DNA from: Pseudomonas batumici
Lineage (GTDB): Bacteria; Pseudomonadota; Gammaproteobacteria; Pseudomonadales; Pseudomonadaceae
Assembly (NCBI RefSeq): GCF_000820515.1
Contig: NZ_JXDG01000112.1
Span: 1-63,576 of the forward strand
Length of the DNA stretch: 63,576 nt
Direction of reading: 5' to 3'
Part shown: in pieces, positions 50,683 to 59,125 of the stretch
Layout of the letters: each line of letters opens with the position of its first letter
Numbering within the stretch: the first letter of the stretch is position 1
Position numbers and translations under genes: made by a program
The notes under the pieces: generated by a model
What the model was told of the DNA's origin: nothing
Seen by the model: the letters and a program-made list of their open reading frames with translations, nothing else
The model's database searches: none

Positions 50683-51756
50683 ATGGAAGGTGTTTGCGCA
50701 AGTCCCGAGCGCTTGAATGCGCAGCAACGTTCGGCGCTCATTCGTGAAAGGGTCATGGCCCGGGGCGTCGAGTTGCGGCGGCGTTATCCGCTGCTGAACC
50801 ATCAGGACGCCCTGGGGGCGGGCATCCTGGCCGTTGCCCTGGCCGGCATGATCGGATCGGCGGCGCTTTATATGGGTGGCTATCTGGCCGGGTGGGCGTG
50901 TTTGTTACTGAATGCTTTTTTTGCCTCGCTGACCCACGAGCTGGAGCACGACCTGATCCACAGTATGTATTTCCGTAAACAAAGGGTGCCGCACAACCTG
51001 ATGTTGGCGCTGGTCTGGCTGGCGCGGCCGAGCACCATCAACCCGTGGATTCGTCGCCATCTGCACCTCAATCATCACAAGGTCTCCGGCACCGAGGCGG
51101 ATATGGAAGAGCGCGCCATTACCAATGGCGAGCCCTGGGGGATGGCCCGCCTGCTGATGGTCGGCGACAACCTGATGTCCTCGCTGATCCGCATGCTGCG
51201 AGCCAGGACCTGGGCGCACAGGTTCAACATTCTCAAGCGCACGCTCAAGGTCTATGCACCGCTGGCGTTGCTGCACTGGGGCACGTGGTACCTGTTCCTC
51301 GGGTTTCATGCGGCCAACGGAGTGGCCGGCCTGCTGGGCACGTCCATCGACTGGTCGGCCCATACCCTGGCGGCGATGCAGGTGATCGACATCGCGGTGG
51401 TGGTGATCATCGGGCCGAATGTGCTGCGCACGTTCTGCCTGCATTTCATCAGTTCGAACATGCACTACTACGGGGATATCGAGCCGGGCAACGTGATCCA
51501 GCAGACCCAGGTGCTCAATCCCTGGTGGCTGTGGCCGCTGCAGGCGTTCTGCTGCAACTTCGGCAGCACCCACGGGATCCATCATTTCGTGGTCAAGGAG
51601 CCGTTCTACATACGCCAGCTGAGCGCGCCGGTGGCGCATCGGGTGATGGCCGAGATGGGTGTGCGCTTCAATGATTTCGGGACGTTCGGGCGGGCGAACC
51701 GGTTTGCCCGGCGGGAGCGGCAGAGCTCACGAGAGGTGAGTACTGCACAAGGCTGA
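50683..51756 (+). CDS. AlkB/desaturase-family membrane di-iron enzyme
   Basis: 357 residues. Histidine boxes HELEHD (about 86-91), HLHLNHH (about 127-133) and HGIHH (about 303-307) are those of the fatty-acid desaturase / alkane hydroxylase superfamily, with several transmembrane helices (ALYMGGYLAGWACLLLNAFFASL and others). Substrate cannot be told; a lipid or fatty acid is likely. The divergent AraC gene probably controls it. AGAGGATGGGATC before the ATG gives a moderate ribosome site. Confidence 0.85.
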   Translation: MEGVCASPERLNAQQRSALIRERVMARGVELRRRYPLLNHQDALGAGILAVALAGMIGSAALYMGGYLAGWACLLLNAFFASLTHELEHDLIHSMYFRKQRVPHNLMLALVWLARPSTINPWIRRHLHLNHHKVSGTEADMEERAITNGEPWGMARLLMVGDNLMSSLIRMLRARTWAHRFNILKRTLKVYAPLALLHWGTWYLFLGFHAANGVAGLLGTSIDWSAHTLAAMQVIDIAVVVIIGPNVLRTFCLHFISSNMHYYGDIEPGNVIQQTQVLNPWWLWPLQAFCCNFGSTHGIHHFVVKEPFYIRQLSAPVAHRVMAEMGVRFNDFGTFGRANRFARRERQSSREVSTAQG

Positions 51757-51774
51757 GGGTGGCAATACAAAACT

Positions 51775-51857
51775 TGTGGGAGCCGGCTTGCTGGCGATAG
51801 TGGCCGACCAGACGATACAAGGCTCACGGGCCTCATCGCCAGCAAGCCGGCTCCCAC
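51775..51857. repeat. REPIN (paired REP palindromes)
   Basis: TGTGGGAGCCGGCTTGCTGG at 51775 and the inverted CCAGCAAGCCGGCTCCCACG ending 51858, about 37 bases apart. The remaining 300-base gap up to 52058 is AT-rich and shows no other gene. Confidence 0.87.
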
Positions 51858-52057
51858 GAATCGAGGTTTACCTATAAGTAAGTTTTTCGTCGGGCAAGTT
51901 ATTCACAATGATGGGGTTCATATAGCCAATCGATTGAGAAATAACCGTTGATGCAGTTGGACAGAACTTTGAAGTCCTACCATTCTGGAAGTCGTGAGTT
52001 TCAGGAGAACCTCACATTCATTGGAAGAGTGTATTAACGGCATAAGGAGAACGCATC

Positions 52058-52381
52058 ATGTCGAGCATCAATGGAACTTATGTAAGCTACAACTCGGACG
52101 CCAAGCTGGTCGTGACCGACGGCAACGACTCGAACGGCTCCTTCGGTGGGCAGCTCACCCAGGCCGGTGTGAACTACAACGTGACCGGGCACTACCACTT
52201 CCAGAACAGCACCGGCCAGCCTACGATCATCGCCTTCACCGGCTACAATGATGGTCACGGCTATGTCACCTTCGCCGCCTTCTCCCCCGACCACAACTAC
52301 GGGAAACTGAGGGCCAGCGGCTCACGCACCACCTTCGACGGCCAAGTCGTCGGTCTGGGTGGCGAGTTCGTCAAACAGTAA
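52058..52381 (+). CDS. Small beta-rich protein of unknown function
   Basis: 107 residues, no signal peptide, no long hydrophobic stretch, rich in Gly, Asn, Ser, Thr and aromatic residues. Alternating segments (GTYVSYNSDAKLVVTD, SFGGQLTQAGVNYNVTGHYHF, QPTIIAFTGYND, GYVTFAAFS, FDGQVVGLGGEFVKQ) predict an all-beta barrel. The order, a GTY start, a TGHY strand and a final short FVK strand, loosely recalls avidin-type barrels, but the similarity is too weak to assign. AAGGAG precedes the ATG. It stands alone in an AT-rich gap. Confidence 0.7.
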   Translation: MSSINGTYVSYNSDAKLVVTDGNDSNGSFGGQLTQAGVNYNVTGHYHFQNSTGQPTIIAFTGYNDGHGYVTFAAFSPDHNYGKLRASGSRTTFDGQVVGLGGEFVKQ

Positions 52382-52416
52382 TAAAGGCAACACAACCATA
52401 CTGCCAGGCCAACAAT

Positions 52417-52444
52417 CGAATGAGTGGACGCTTCCGCTCATTCG
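52417..52444 (+). terminator. Hairpin downstream of the small beta-rich gene
   Basis: A 12-bp stem (CGAATGAGTGGA / TCCGCTCATTCG, one G-U pair) with a CGCT loop, 36 bases after the stop, without a clear T-run. The following 340 bases up to the hydrolase gene are unusually AT-rich and contain no convincing gene. Confidence 0.55.
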
Positions 52445-52791
52445 CTTGAAGTTCTGGTGGTATGTTTTGTTGTTCTTGCTAGTCATGAAAGTGCATTATT
52501 CCTGTTTAATTTTTTCATCTTCCTGTCATCCGGATCGCCTTCCTTGTTTCTTGATTATCCGCACTGTTATCGATGTGGCGACAGCCTCTGCTTTACAGAG
52601 GGAACACATCATCAGGTGATTGGCATCTCCATTCCAATCTCAACAAGGACGAGATCAAGACCCGCGGCACAAGGCGGTGATCGGCCTTATATTCATTTTT
52701 AGTCTTAATAAATAGCTTCTTATTCCTTAACGGATATAAATCTCCTCCCTATACTCGCTCGGGAACGCAAACGCTGGAGGAGGTGTACCCC

Positions 52792-53373
52792 ATGCGCAAC
52801 GAGTCGATTCGCTATCTGATCGTGCCGGGCTGGCAAGGATCGCCAGAAGATCATTGGCAAACCCACTGGCAGAACAGCCTGCCCAACAGCGCGCGGGTGG
52901 AACAGGCCGACTGGCTGACGCCGCGCCGCGAAGACTGGGTGGCGGCCCTGGCCGAAGCCATTGCCGCGGACGACACGCCGGTGATCCTGATCGCCCACAG
53001 CCTGGGTTGCATCACCGTGGCCCACTGGGCGCAAACCGCGCCGCTGCACCTGCTGCGCCAGGTCCAGGGTGCGTTGCTGGTGGCCCCGGCCGATGTCGAG
53101 CGCCCCGCCTGCGCCCCCGCCTTGCGTAATTTTGCACCGATTCCGACTGACCTGTTGCCGTTCCCCAGCCAGATCGTCGCCTCCGACAACGACGCCGCCA
53201 TCAGCGCCCCGCGAACCCTGGAACTGGCCCGCGACTGGGGCGCGCAAGCCAGCATTCTCAGCGGCGCCGGGCATATCAATGTGAAGTCCGGCCACCAGCG
53301 CTGGGAACAGGGCTTTGCCTACCTGTACCGCCTGCAAACCCGGATGGAACAGCATTCCCTGCGGCGCGCCTGA
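52792..53373 (+). CDS. RBBP9/YdeN-family serine hydrolase
   Basis: 193 residues of the small alpha/beta-hydrolase family (DUF/RBBP9). YLIVPGWQGSPEDHWQTHW opens the fold, the nucleophile elbow is AHSLGC, Asp lies in IVASDNDAAIS and His in SGAGHINVKSG, giving a complete triad. Natural substrates are unknown. GGAGGAGG stands 8 bases before ATG 52792. The sigma-54 activator gene follows after 58 bases, and the pair may form an operon. Confidence 0.88.
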   Translation: MRNESIRYLIVPGWQGSPEDHWQTHWQNSLPNSARVEQADWLTPRREDWVAALAEAIAADDTPVILIAHSLGCITVAHWAQTAPLHLLRQVQGALLVAPADVERPACAPALRNFAPIPTDLLPFPSQIVASDNDAAISAPRTLELARDWGAQASILSGAGHINVKSGHQRWEQGFAYLYRLQTRMEQHSLRRA

Positions 53374-53431
53374 ATTTTTTCCTTTGCTTGAACGCCCCCC
53401 GCCGGTTGGCGGTCTGGGGCGGGAGTCTGCC

Positions 53432-54340
53432 ATGAGCCTGCATGAAACCTTCGGTCAGCCATTGCTGACCTTTCCCGATTCGGAAAAGAGCCCGCTGAGC
53501 ATTCGCGCCAAGGCGCTGGTGTTCGTCGATCCGCGTTCGCGGCAACTGCGTGAAGAACTCGAAGCGCTGGCACCCAAGGCGCTGCCGGTATTGATCCGTG
53601 GCGAAACCGGGACCGGCAAGGAATTGCTCGCCCGGCATATCCACCGCGCCAGTGACCGTACCGGGCTGTTCGTTTCGGTCAACTGCGGCGCGATCAGCCC
53701 GACCTACGCCGACGCCGAGCTGTTCGGTTATGCAGCGGGGGCCTACAGCGGCTCGGCCAGCAGCCGCGCCGGCTGGTTCGGCTCGGCCAACGGCGGCACC
53801 TTGTACCTGGACGAGATTGGCGACCTGCCGCTGCCGATCCAGGTGAAATTGCTCGCCGCGCTGGAGAATCACGAAGTCACCCGGGTTGGCGCCTTGCAAC
53901 CCAGCCCGGTGGATGTGCGCCTGGTGGCAGCCACCAGCATCGATCTGGCCCAGGCGGTGGCGGTGGGGAAATTCCATGAGCGCCTGTATCACTACCTCAG
54001 CGAAGGCCGGCTGGAGTTGCCGGCGTTGCGCGAGCGGGTCGGCGACATCCTGTCCCTGGCCGAGTATTTCCTCGGCATCTACAGCCAGCGCCTGAGCCTG
54101 CCGGTGCCGCTGATCAGCGACAGCGCGCAGCGTGCCCTGGAGCGGCATACCTGGCCGGGCAACACCCGGGAGCTGGAGAACGTCATTCACTTCGCGCTGC
54201 TGGTCAGCAGCGGCGACGAGATTCTGCCGGAGCATCTGAACCTGCCGACGCCGCTGGCCCTGATCGAGCAATTTATCGGCGGCAGCTCCGCCGAAGAACT
54301 GGCGGCTCTCAAGCGCCTGCTGGAGCAAACCGGCAACTGA
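53432..54340 (+). CDS. Sigma-54 activator AAA+ protein lacking receiver and HTH domains (SfnR-like)
   Basis: 302 residues that are little more than the AAA+ domain: Walker A GETGTGKE, Walker B GGTLYLDEIGDLPL, arginine finger region and sensor II WPGNTRELENV. The sigma-54-contacting loop reads GAYSGS instead of GAFTGA. The N-terminus has no sensory domain and the protein stops at LKRLLEQTGN, where a Fis-type DNA-binding helix-turn-helix would normally begin. It resembles the SfnR-type activators of sulfur-source genes, and metQ follows. The missing HTH may be a family trait or a truncation; a REPIN starts 9 bases after the stop. Confidence 0.82.
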   Translation: MSLHETFGQPLLTFPDSEKSPLSIRAKALVFVDPRSRQLREELEALAPKALPVLIRGETGTGKELLARHIHRASDRTGLFVSVNCGAISPTYADAELFGYAAGAYSGSASSRAGWFGSANGGTLYLDEIGDLPLPIQVKLLAALENHEVTRVGALQPSPVDVRLVAATSIDLAQAVAVGKFHERLYHYLSEGRLELPALRERVGDILSLAEYFLGIYSQRLSLPVPLISDSAQRALERHTWPGNTRELENVIHFALLVSSGDEILPEHLNLPTPLALIEQFIGGSSAEELAALKRLLEQTGN

Positions 54341-54348
54341 GCAAATTT

Positions 54349-54448
54349 TGTAGGAGCCAGCTTGCTGGCGATGAACGTCGCCACACCGCAATCAGTCTGA
54401 TGCCCCGCGTTATCGCTGACGACCATCGCCAGCAAGCTGGCTCCTACA
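54349..54448. repeat. REPIN (paired REP palindromes)
   Basis: TGTAGGAGCCAGCTTGCTGG at 54349 and its inverted complement ending 54448 form a perfect pair of about 24 bp with a 50-base spacer. Confidence 0.9.
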
Positions 54449-54625
54449 GGAGATCGTGCAGGGCAGGGAACATGAACAAAATGGAATATGAAGATGAATA
54501 AAAGATATTGTTCTGGAATAAAAAATATCGGTATCTTCTGCTCCATGCCGGCGATATCACTTTACTGGCACCTCCCTCTCAAGGCTGTCGTCGATGACGA
54601 CCGTGATTTTCGATAAGGACACTGC

Positions 54626-55408
54626 ATGAAAAAGGTTCTGTTGTTTACCGCATTGGCGGCCGCGCTGACCGCAAGCCTGGCCCAGGCCGGCGAGAAACTG
54701 GTGGTGGCCGCGACGCCGATCCCGCACGCCGAGATCCTCGAGCTGATCAAGCCGACCCTGGCCAAGGAAGGCGTGGACCTGGAGATCAAGGTCTTCACCG
54801 ACTACGTGCAGCCGAACACCCAGGTGGCCGAGAAACACCTGGACGCCAACTATTTCCAGACCAAGCCGTACCTGGATGGCTTCAATAAAGGCAAGGGCAC
54901 CAACCTGGTCACCGTGATCGGCGTGCACGTCGAACCTTTCGGTGGTTACTCGAAGAAAGTCAAAAGCCTGGCTGAGCTGAAAGACGGCGCCACCGTGGCG
55001 ATTCCGAACGAAGGCAGCAACAGCGGCCGTGCGCTGCTGCTCCTGCAGAAAGCCGGTCTGATCACCCTGAAAGACCCGACCAACGCGTTGTCGACGCCGA
55101 AAGACATCGTCAAGAACGACAAGCACCTGAAGTTCAAGGAGCTGGAATCGGCCCTGCTGCCACGGGTTCTGGACCAGGTCGACCTGGACCTGATCAACAC
55201 CAACTACGCGCTGGAAGCTGGCCTGAACCCGGCCAAGGACGCGCTGTTGATCGAGGGTGCCGATTCGCCTTACGTGAACTTCCTGGTGGCCCGTCCGGAC
55301 AACAAGGACAACGCCGCGGTGCAGAAACTGGCCAAGGCCCTGACCAGCCCGGAAGTGAAAGCCTTCATCGCCGAGAAGTACAAAGGCGCGGTATTGCCGG
55401 CGTTCTGA
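54626..55408 (+). CDS. metQ: MetQ/NlpA-family methionine-binding protein
   Basis: 260 residues. The signal peptide (LLFTALAAALTASLAQA) ends in AQA, not a lipobox, so this is a soluble periplasmic form. VAATPIPHAEILE, VFTDYVQPNTQVAEKHLDANYFQTKPYL and VGVHVEPFGGYSKK are NlpA-family hallmarks for D/L-methionine or related sulfur ligands. No metN/metI genes are adjacent, so it must use a transporter encoded elsewhere. The AT-rich 54460-54540 region upstream, like that before oscA, suggests sulfur control. A strong terminator follows. Confidence 0.88.
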   Translation: MKKVLLFTALAAALTASLAQAGEKLVVAATPIPHAEILELIKPTLAKEGVDLEIKVFTDYVQPNTQVAEKHLDANYFQTKPYLDGFNKGKGTNLVTVIGVHVEPFGGYSKKVKSLAELKDGATVAIPNEGSNSGRALLLLQKAGLITLKDPTNALSTPKDIVKNDKHLKFKELESALLPRVLDQVDLDLINTNYALEAGLNPAKDALLIEGADSPYVNFLVARPDNKDNAAVQKLAKALTSPEVKAFIAEKYKGAVLPAF

Positions 55409-55424
55409 TGCGCGAGTAAGCCCT

Positions 55425-55544
55425 TCAAGGTTTGAACGCCGACGCGCGACCCGCGTCGGCGTTTTTCATTGCCCGATGCAACGCCACCAGCAGTTTCACA
55501 ATGTCCTGGGGATCGAGCTTTTCCGGCGGATTTTCCTGGGCCAT
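55425..55544 (-). CDS. Small conserved-looking protein, 39 residues
   Basis: MAQENPPEKLDPQDIVKLL followed by VALHRAMKNADAG, acidic start and amphipathic helix. It is too short for most gene callers but has AAGGAAAG 6 bases before its ATG on the minus strand. Its 3' end overlaps the metQ terminator hairpin, so the same DNA serves both strands. Conservation must decide whether it is real. Confidence 0.5.
   Translation of the reverse strand: MAQENPPEKLDPQDIVKLLVALHRAMKNADAGRASAFKP
55436..55466 (+). terminator. Rho-independent terminator of metQ
   Basis: ACGCCGACGCG-CGACC-CGCGTCGGCGT, an 11-bp perfect stem, followed by GTTTTTC, 28 bases after metQ. Confidence 0.9.
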
Positions 55545-55700
55545 AGGTGCTTTCCTTGTAATGGGGTGGCCATCGAATCCGGCCATGGGCGTCCGTACCT
55601 GGAGCCCCCCTCGGGTCAAAAAGATCCATGCTGCAACCCGATCAAAGTAGCCGCCCATCCCCCATCCGGCAATTCCCGGTGGTCAGGTTCCTGGCGGGGA

Positions 55701-56738
55701 TTATTCCGCCGTCGAGGGCTTCTCCCACAGGTTGATCCCGCCTTCCTGGGCGAAGTGGTCGATTTGGGCCAGTTCTTCCTGGGTGAAACTCAGGTTCTTC
55801 AGCGCCCCGACGTTCTCGATGATCTGCTCCGGCCGGCTCGCACCGATCAGCGCCGAGGTCACCCGTGGGTCGCGCAAGGTCCAGGCCAGCGCCAGTTGCG
55901 CCAGACTCTGGCCACGACGCTGGGCGATCTCATTCAACGCCCGCACATGGGCGATGTTGGTTTCGGACAAGTGCGACGCCTGCAACGAATCGCCGCCCGG
56001 ACGATTGACCCGCGCATCCTTGGGGATGCCATTGAGGTATTTGTCGGTCAGCAGGCCCTGGGCCAACGGAGTAAAGGCGATCACCCCGGTACCCAGCTCG
56101 TCGACGGTGTCCAGCAGGTCCTTTTCCACCCAGCGATTGAGCAGGTTGTAGGCTGGTTGGTGAATCAGCAGCGGGACTTTCCATTCTTGCAGCAACGCCG
56201 CCATCTCGCGGGTTTTCACCCCGGAATACGACGAGATGCCGATATACAGCGCCTTGCCCTGTTGCACGGCGGTGGCCAGGGCGCCGGCGGTTTCTTCCAG
56301 CGGGGTGTCCGGGTCGAAGCGGTGCGAATAGAAGATATCCACATAGTCCAGGCCCAGGCGTTGCAGGCTCTGGTCGAGGCTGGCGAGCACGTATTTGCGC
56401 GAGCCGCCGCCCTGGCCGTAAGGGCCGGGCCACATGTCCCAGCCGGCCTTGCTGGAGATGATCAGCTCATCGCGATACGGCTTGAAGTCTTCGCGCAGCA
56501 GGCGCCCGAAGTTGATCTCGGCGCTGCCGTAGGGCGGGCCATAGTTGTTCGCCAGGTCGAAGTGGTTGATGCCCAGGTCGAAGGCGGTGCGCAGCAGGGC
56601 GCGCTGGGTGTCGATCGGCGTGCTGTCGCCGAAGTTGTGCCACAGGCCCAGGGACAGCGCCGGCAGCACCAGCCCGCTGCGTCCCACGCGGCGGTAGGGA
56701 ATGGAGTCGTAGCGGTTTTCGGCAGCTTGGTAAGTCAT
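55701..56738 (-). CDS. Aldo/keto reductase, YghZ/Kv-beta-like
   Basis: 345 residues. The family tetrad is visible: Asp in HFDLANNYGPPYGSAE (with the Tyr), Lys in IISSKAGWDMW and His in DIFYSHRFD, plus the NADPH-binding ALIGASRPEQI. NNYGPPYGSAE and GWDMWPGPYGQGGGSRKY mark the YghZ (L-glyceraldehyde 3-phosphate reductase) subgroup, which detoxifies methylglyoxal and related aldehydes. GAGAGGA precedes the ATG. It shares its strand with the LysR gene 104 bases upstream but need not be in its operon. Confidence 0.9.
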   Translation of the reverse strand: MTYQAAENRYDSIPYRRVGRSGLVLPALSLGLWHNFGDSTPIDTQRALLRTAFDLGINHFDLANNYGPPYGSAEINFGRLLREDFKPYRDELIISSKAGWDMWPGPYGQGGGSRKYVLASLDQSLQRLGLDYVDIFYSHRFDPDTPLEETAGALATAVQQGKALYIGISSYSGVKTREMAALLQEWKVPLLIHQPAYNLLNRWVEKDLLDTVDELGTGVIAFTPLAQGLLTDKYLNGIPKDARVNRPGGDSLQASHLSETNIAHVRALNEIAQRRGQSLAQLALAWTLRDPRVTSALIGASRPEQIIENVGALKNLSFTQEELAQIDHFAQEGGINLWEKPSTAE

Positions 56739-56841
56739 CGAATCCTCTCTCGGTGGGCAGTTTCAGCGAAGTGGTCCAGCATACGCCGAACTCGGACCCG
56801 CGCCGACAGCGCTTCTATCCGTGGCTGAAACCTTTCATGTT

Positions 56842-57732
56842 CTACATCGCCTTGGCAAAAATCTCGCTGATCCAGTCCACGAATACCCGCACCCTCGGCG
56901 ACATATGGCGGTTCTGCGGATAGAGTACCGACACCGGCATCGGCGGTGGTGGGTGGTTCGGCAGGACTTCCTTGAGCAAGCCCTGCGCGATCTGCTCCGC
57001 CACCCGGTAATGCGGCACCTGGATCAGCCCCAGTCCGGAGACGGCCGAGGCGACATAGATCTCGGCGCCGAATACCGACACCCGGCCCGCCAGGGGCACT
57101 TCGAGCAGCTCGCCCGCCTCGCTGAACTCGAACGGGAATACTTTGCCGGTGGCCCTTGAAACGTAGTTGACGCCCTGATGCCGGCTCAGGTCCGCGAGGC
57201 ACTGCGGCTCGCCATGTCTGCGCAGGTACGCCGGGCTGGCGCAGGTCGTCTGGCGCAAATTGGCGACCCGGCGACCGACCAGCGAGGAGTCACCGAGATT
57301 GCCTGAACGCAACACGCAATCCACGCCTTCGGCGATCAGGTCGATAAACTGGCTGGCCTCGCTCATCGACACCTCGATATCCGGGTAGCGTTCGAGAAAC
57401 TGCGGCAGCGCCGGGATCACGAAATACCTGGCCAGCGCCCCCTGCAAGTCCACCCGCAACCGGCCCTTGGGCGCCACCGAGCGAAACGCCAGCTCGGCCT
57501 CTTCCAGCTCCGCCAGCAACTGCACGCAGCGCGGGTAATAGGCCTCGCCGTCGAGGGTCGGCCGGACGCGGCGGGTGCTGCGCTCCAGCAGCCGGGTGCC
57601 GAGCCAGGCCTCGAACTGATTCAGGGTGTGGGTCAGGGTCGCGCGGGGCAGGTTCAGGTCTTCGGCGGCCAGGGTGAAGCTGCTGCGCTCATAGATCCGG
57701 ACGAATACCTTCATGGCCTTGACCTGGTCCAT
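56842..57732 (-). CDS. LysR-family transcriptional regulator
   Basis: 296 residues: the N-terminal winged HTH (MKVFVRIYERSSFTLAAEDLNLPRATLTHTLNQFEAWLGTRLLERSTRRV) and the C-terminal effector-binding domain (GRLRVDLQGALARYFVIPALPQFLERYPDIEVSM). It is divergently transcribed from an SDR gene with a 125-base shared promoter region holding an inverted repeat, so it most likely controls that gene and itself. The ligand is unknown. Confidence 0.92.
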   Translation of the reverse strand: MDQVKAMKVFVRIYERSSFTLAAEDLNLPRATLTHTLNQFEAWLGTRLLERSTRRVRPTLDGEAYYPRCVQLLAELEEAELAFRSVAPKGRLRVDLQGALARYFVIPALPQFLERYPDIEVSMSEASQFIDLIAEGVDCVLRSGNLGDSSLVGRRVANLRQTTCASPAYLRRHGEPQCLADLSRHQGVNYVSRATGKVFPFEFSEAGELLEVPLAGRVSVFGAEIYVASAVSGLGLIQVPHYRVAEQIAQGLLKEVLPNHPPPPMPVSVLYPQNRHMSPRVRVFVDWISEIFAKAM

Positions 57733-57754
57733 GGGCGCTCCGTTGAGGTTGATT

Positions 57755-57783
57755 GTTGGCGATTATTGAACAGTCAAGCCAAC
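57755..57783. promoter_or_regulatory. Probable LysR operator in divergent promoter
   Basis: GTTGGC (57755-57760) and GCCAAC (57778-57783) form an inverted repeat with a 17-base spacer between the LysR and SDR genes; dyad length is in the range used by LysR regulators. Confidence 0.5.
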
Positions 57784-57857
57784 TATCGTGCATTTATCAC
57801 CTTGGGTAAACCTGTGAGATTGGCGCCACACCCAACCCACACCCCAGGAGATTCGAC

Positions 57858-58598
57858 ATGACCCACCAGAACCGGAAAGTGGCCATCGTCACCGGCGCTT
57901 CACGCGGCATCGGCGCGGTTATCGCCCGCCAGCTGGCTGCGCAAGGCTTTGCCGTCGCGATCAACTACGCCAGCAGTGCCACCGAGGCTTCGGCGCTGGT
58001 GGTGGAGCTGCGCCAGGCCGGCCACCAGGCCATAGCGATCAAGGCCGATGTCGCCCGTTCCGCCGATGTCGCCCGGCTGTTCGATGAGACCGAGCAGCAA
58101 CTGGGCAAGGTCGACGTGCTGGTCAACAACGCCGGCGTGCTCAAGGTCCTGCCCCTGGCCCAGCACAGCGACGAACTGTTCGAGCAGACCTTCGCCATCA
58201 ACACCCGCGGCACCTTCAACACCCTGCGCGAAGCCGCTACCCGGCTGAATGACGGCGGCCGCATCGTCAACTTCTCCAGCAGCACCGTGGCCCTGAACCT
58301 GCCCGGCTACGCGGTGTACATCGCCAGCAAGGCGGCGGTGGAATCGCTCACCCAGGTGTTCGCCAAGGAACTGCGCGGTCGGCGGATCACCGTCAATGCC
58401 GTGGCTCCCGGCCCGGTGGCGACGGACTTGTTCCTGCACGGCAAGAGCGAAGAGCAGATCCAGACCTTCGCCAGGATGCCGCCGCTGGAGCGTCTCGGCC
58501 AGCCGCAAGACATCGCCGACGTGGTGTCCTTCCTGGTGAGCCCGGCCGCCGCCTGGGTCAACGGCCAGGTCCTGCGCGCCAACGGTGGCCTGGTCTGA
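57858..58598 (+). CDS. Short-chain dehydrogenase/reductase (FabG-like)
   Basis: 246 residues. The nucleotide-binding TGASRGIG, NNAG, the catalytic Ser in NFSSSTV and YIASK (Tyr-X3-Lys) are intact, and the product has the normal classical-SDR length. NYASSATEA after beta-2 suggests NADP preference. The substrate is unknown. It is divergent from a LysR regulator, a common arrangement for inducible SDRs. GGAG lies 8 bases before the ATG. Confidence 0.9.
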   Translation: MTHQNRKVAIVTGASRGIGAVIARQLAAQGFAVAINYASSATEASALVVELRQAGHQAIAIKADVARSADVARLFDETEQQLGKVDVLVNNAGVLKVLPLAQHSDELFEQTFAINTRGTFNTLREAATRLNDGGRIVNFSSSTVALNLPGYAVYIASKAAVESLTQVFAKELRGRRITVNAVAPGPVATDLFLHGKSEEQIQTFARMPPLERLGQPQDIADVVSFLVSPAAAWVNGQVLRANGGLV

Positions 58599-58728
58599 CG
58601 CCTGGATGTTCCGGTGAGTCGGGCTGGTGGATCTGTTACAGGTCGGCGCCGTTGAGGGGCCGGGTTTCGATCTACAGTGTTAGTGAGGGATGAGAGGACG
58701 TCCGTCAGTCAAGCTTGGCATACCCACC

Positions 58729-58812
58729 TGTGGGAGCCGGCTTGCTGGCGATAGCGGTCCATCGGGTGATGCAAGGCTCCCTGGCCTCATCGCCAGCAAG
58801 CCGGCGCCTACA
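58729..58812. repeat. REPIN (paired REP palindromes)
   Basis: TGTGGGAGCCGGCTTGCTGG and its inverted copy CCAGCAAGCCGGCGCCTACA (two mismatches) with a spacer of about 36 bases. Confidence 0.85.
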
Positions 58813-58858
58813 AATCGGTATTGGGGCTAACAGACAGCACCGCCCTGGAGGACACACC

Positions 58859-59116
58859 ATGCACACCGCCATCATCCTCGCCATCGGCCTGATCCTGCTC
58901 GGCGGCACGCTGTTCTTCGGCCAGCGCCTGGGCATCGGCCGGCAGATCCTCGGCGTCGGCTTTCTCGGCATGTGGTTGCTGGCGACGATCGTCAACGGCG
59001 CCATCGGGGTGATCACCGCCCACCAGAGCGTCCTTTCGGAATTGATGACCGGGTTGGCGGTGTTCGGTCTGCCGGCCATCGCCATGGCCTTGTTCATGGT
59101 GCTGGACAAGGCCTGA
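58859..59116 (+). CDS. Small three-helix membrane protein
   Basis: 85 residues made almost entirely of hydrophobic helices (AIILAIGLILLGGTLFFGQ, ILGVGFLGMWLLATIVNGAIGV, ELMTGLAVFGLPAIAMALFMVL). I do not recognise the family. GGAG at 58846-58849 supports ATG 58859. It converges with betT, ending 9 bases from its stop, and lies just after a REPIN. Confidence 0.65.
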   Translation: MHTAIILAIGLILLGGTLFFGQRLGIGRQILGVGFLGMWLLATIVNGAIGVITAHQSVLSELMTGLAVFGLPAIAMALFMVLDKA

Positions 59117-59125
59117 GGCGGCGTC

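Noticed and set aside
52359..52782. Open frames of 86-92 codons in the AT-rich gap
   Set aside because: No ribosome site, unusual composition with many Ser, Cys and His, overlap of the preceding gene's end; looks non-coding.
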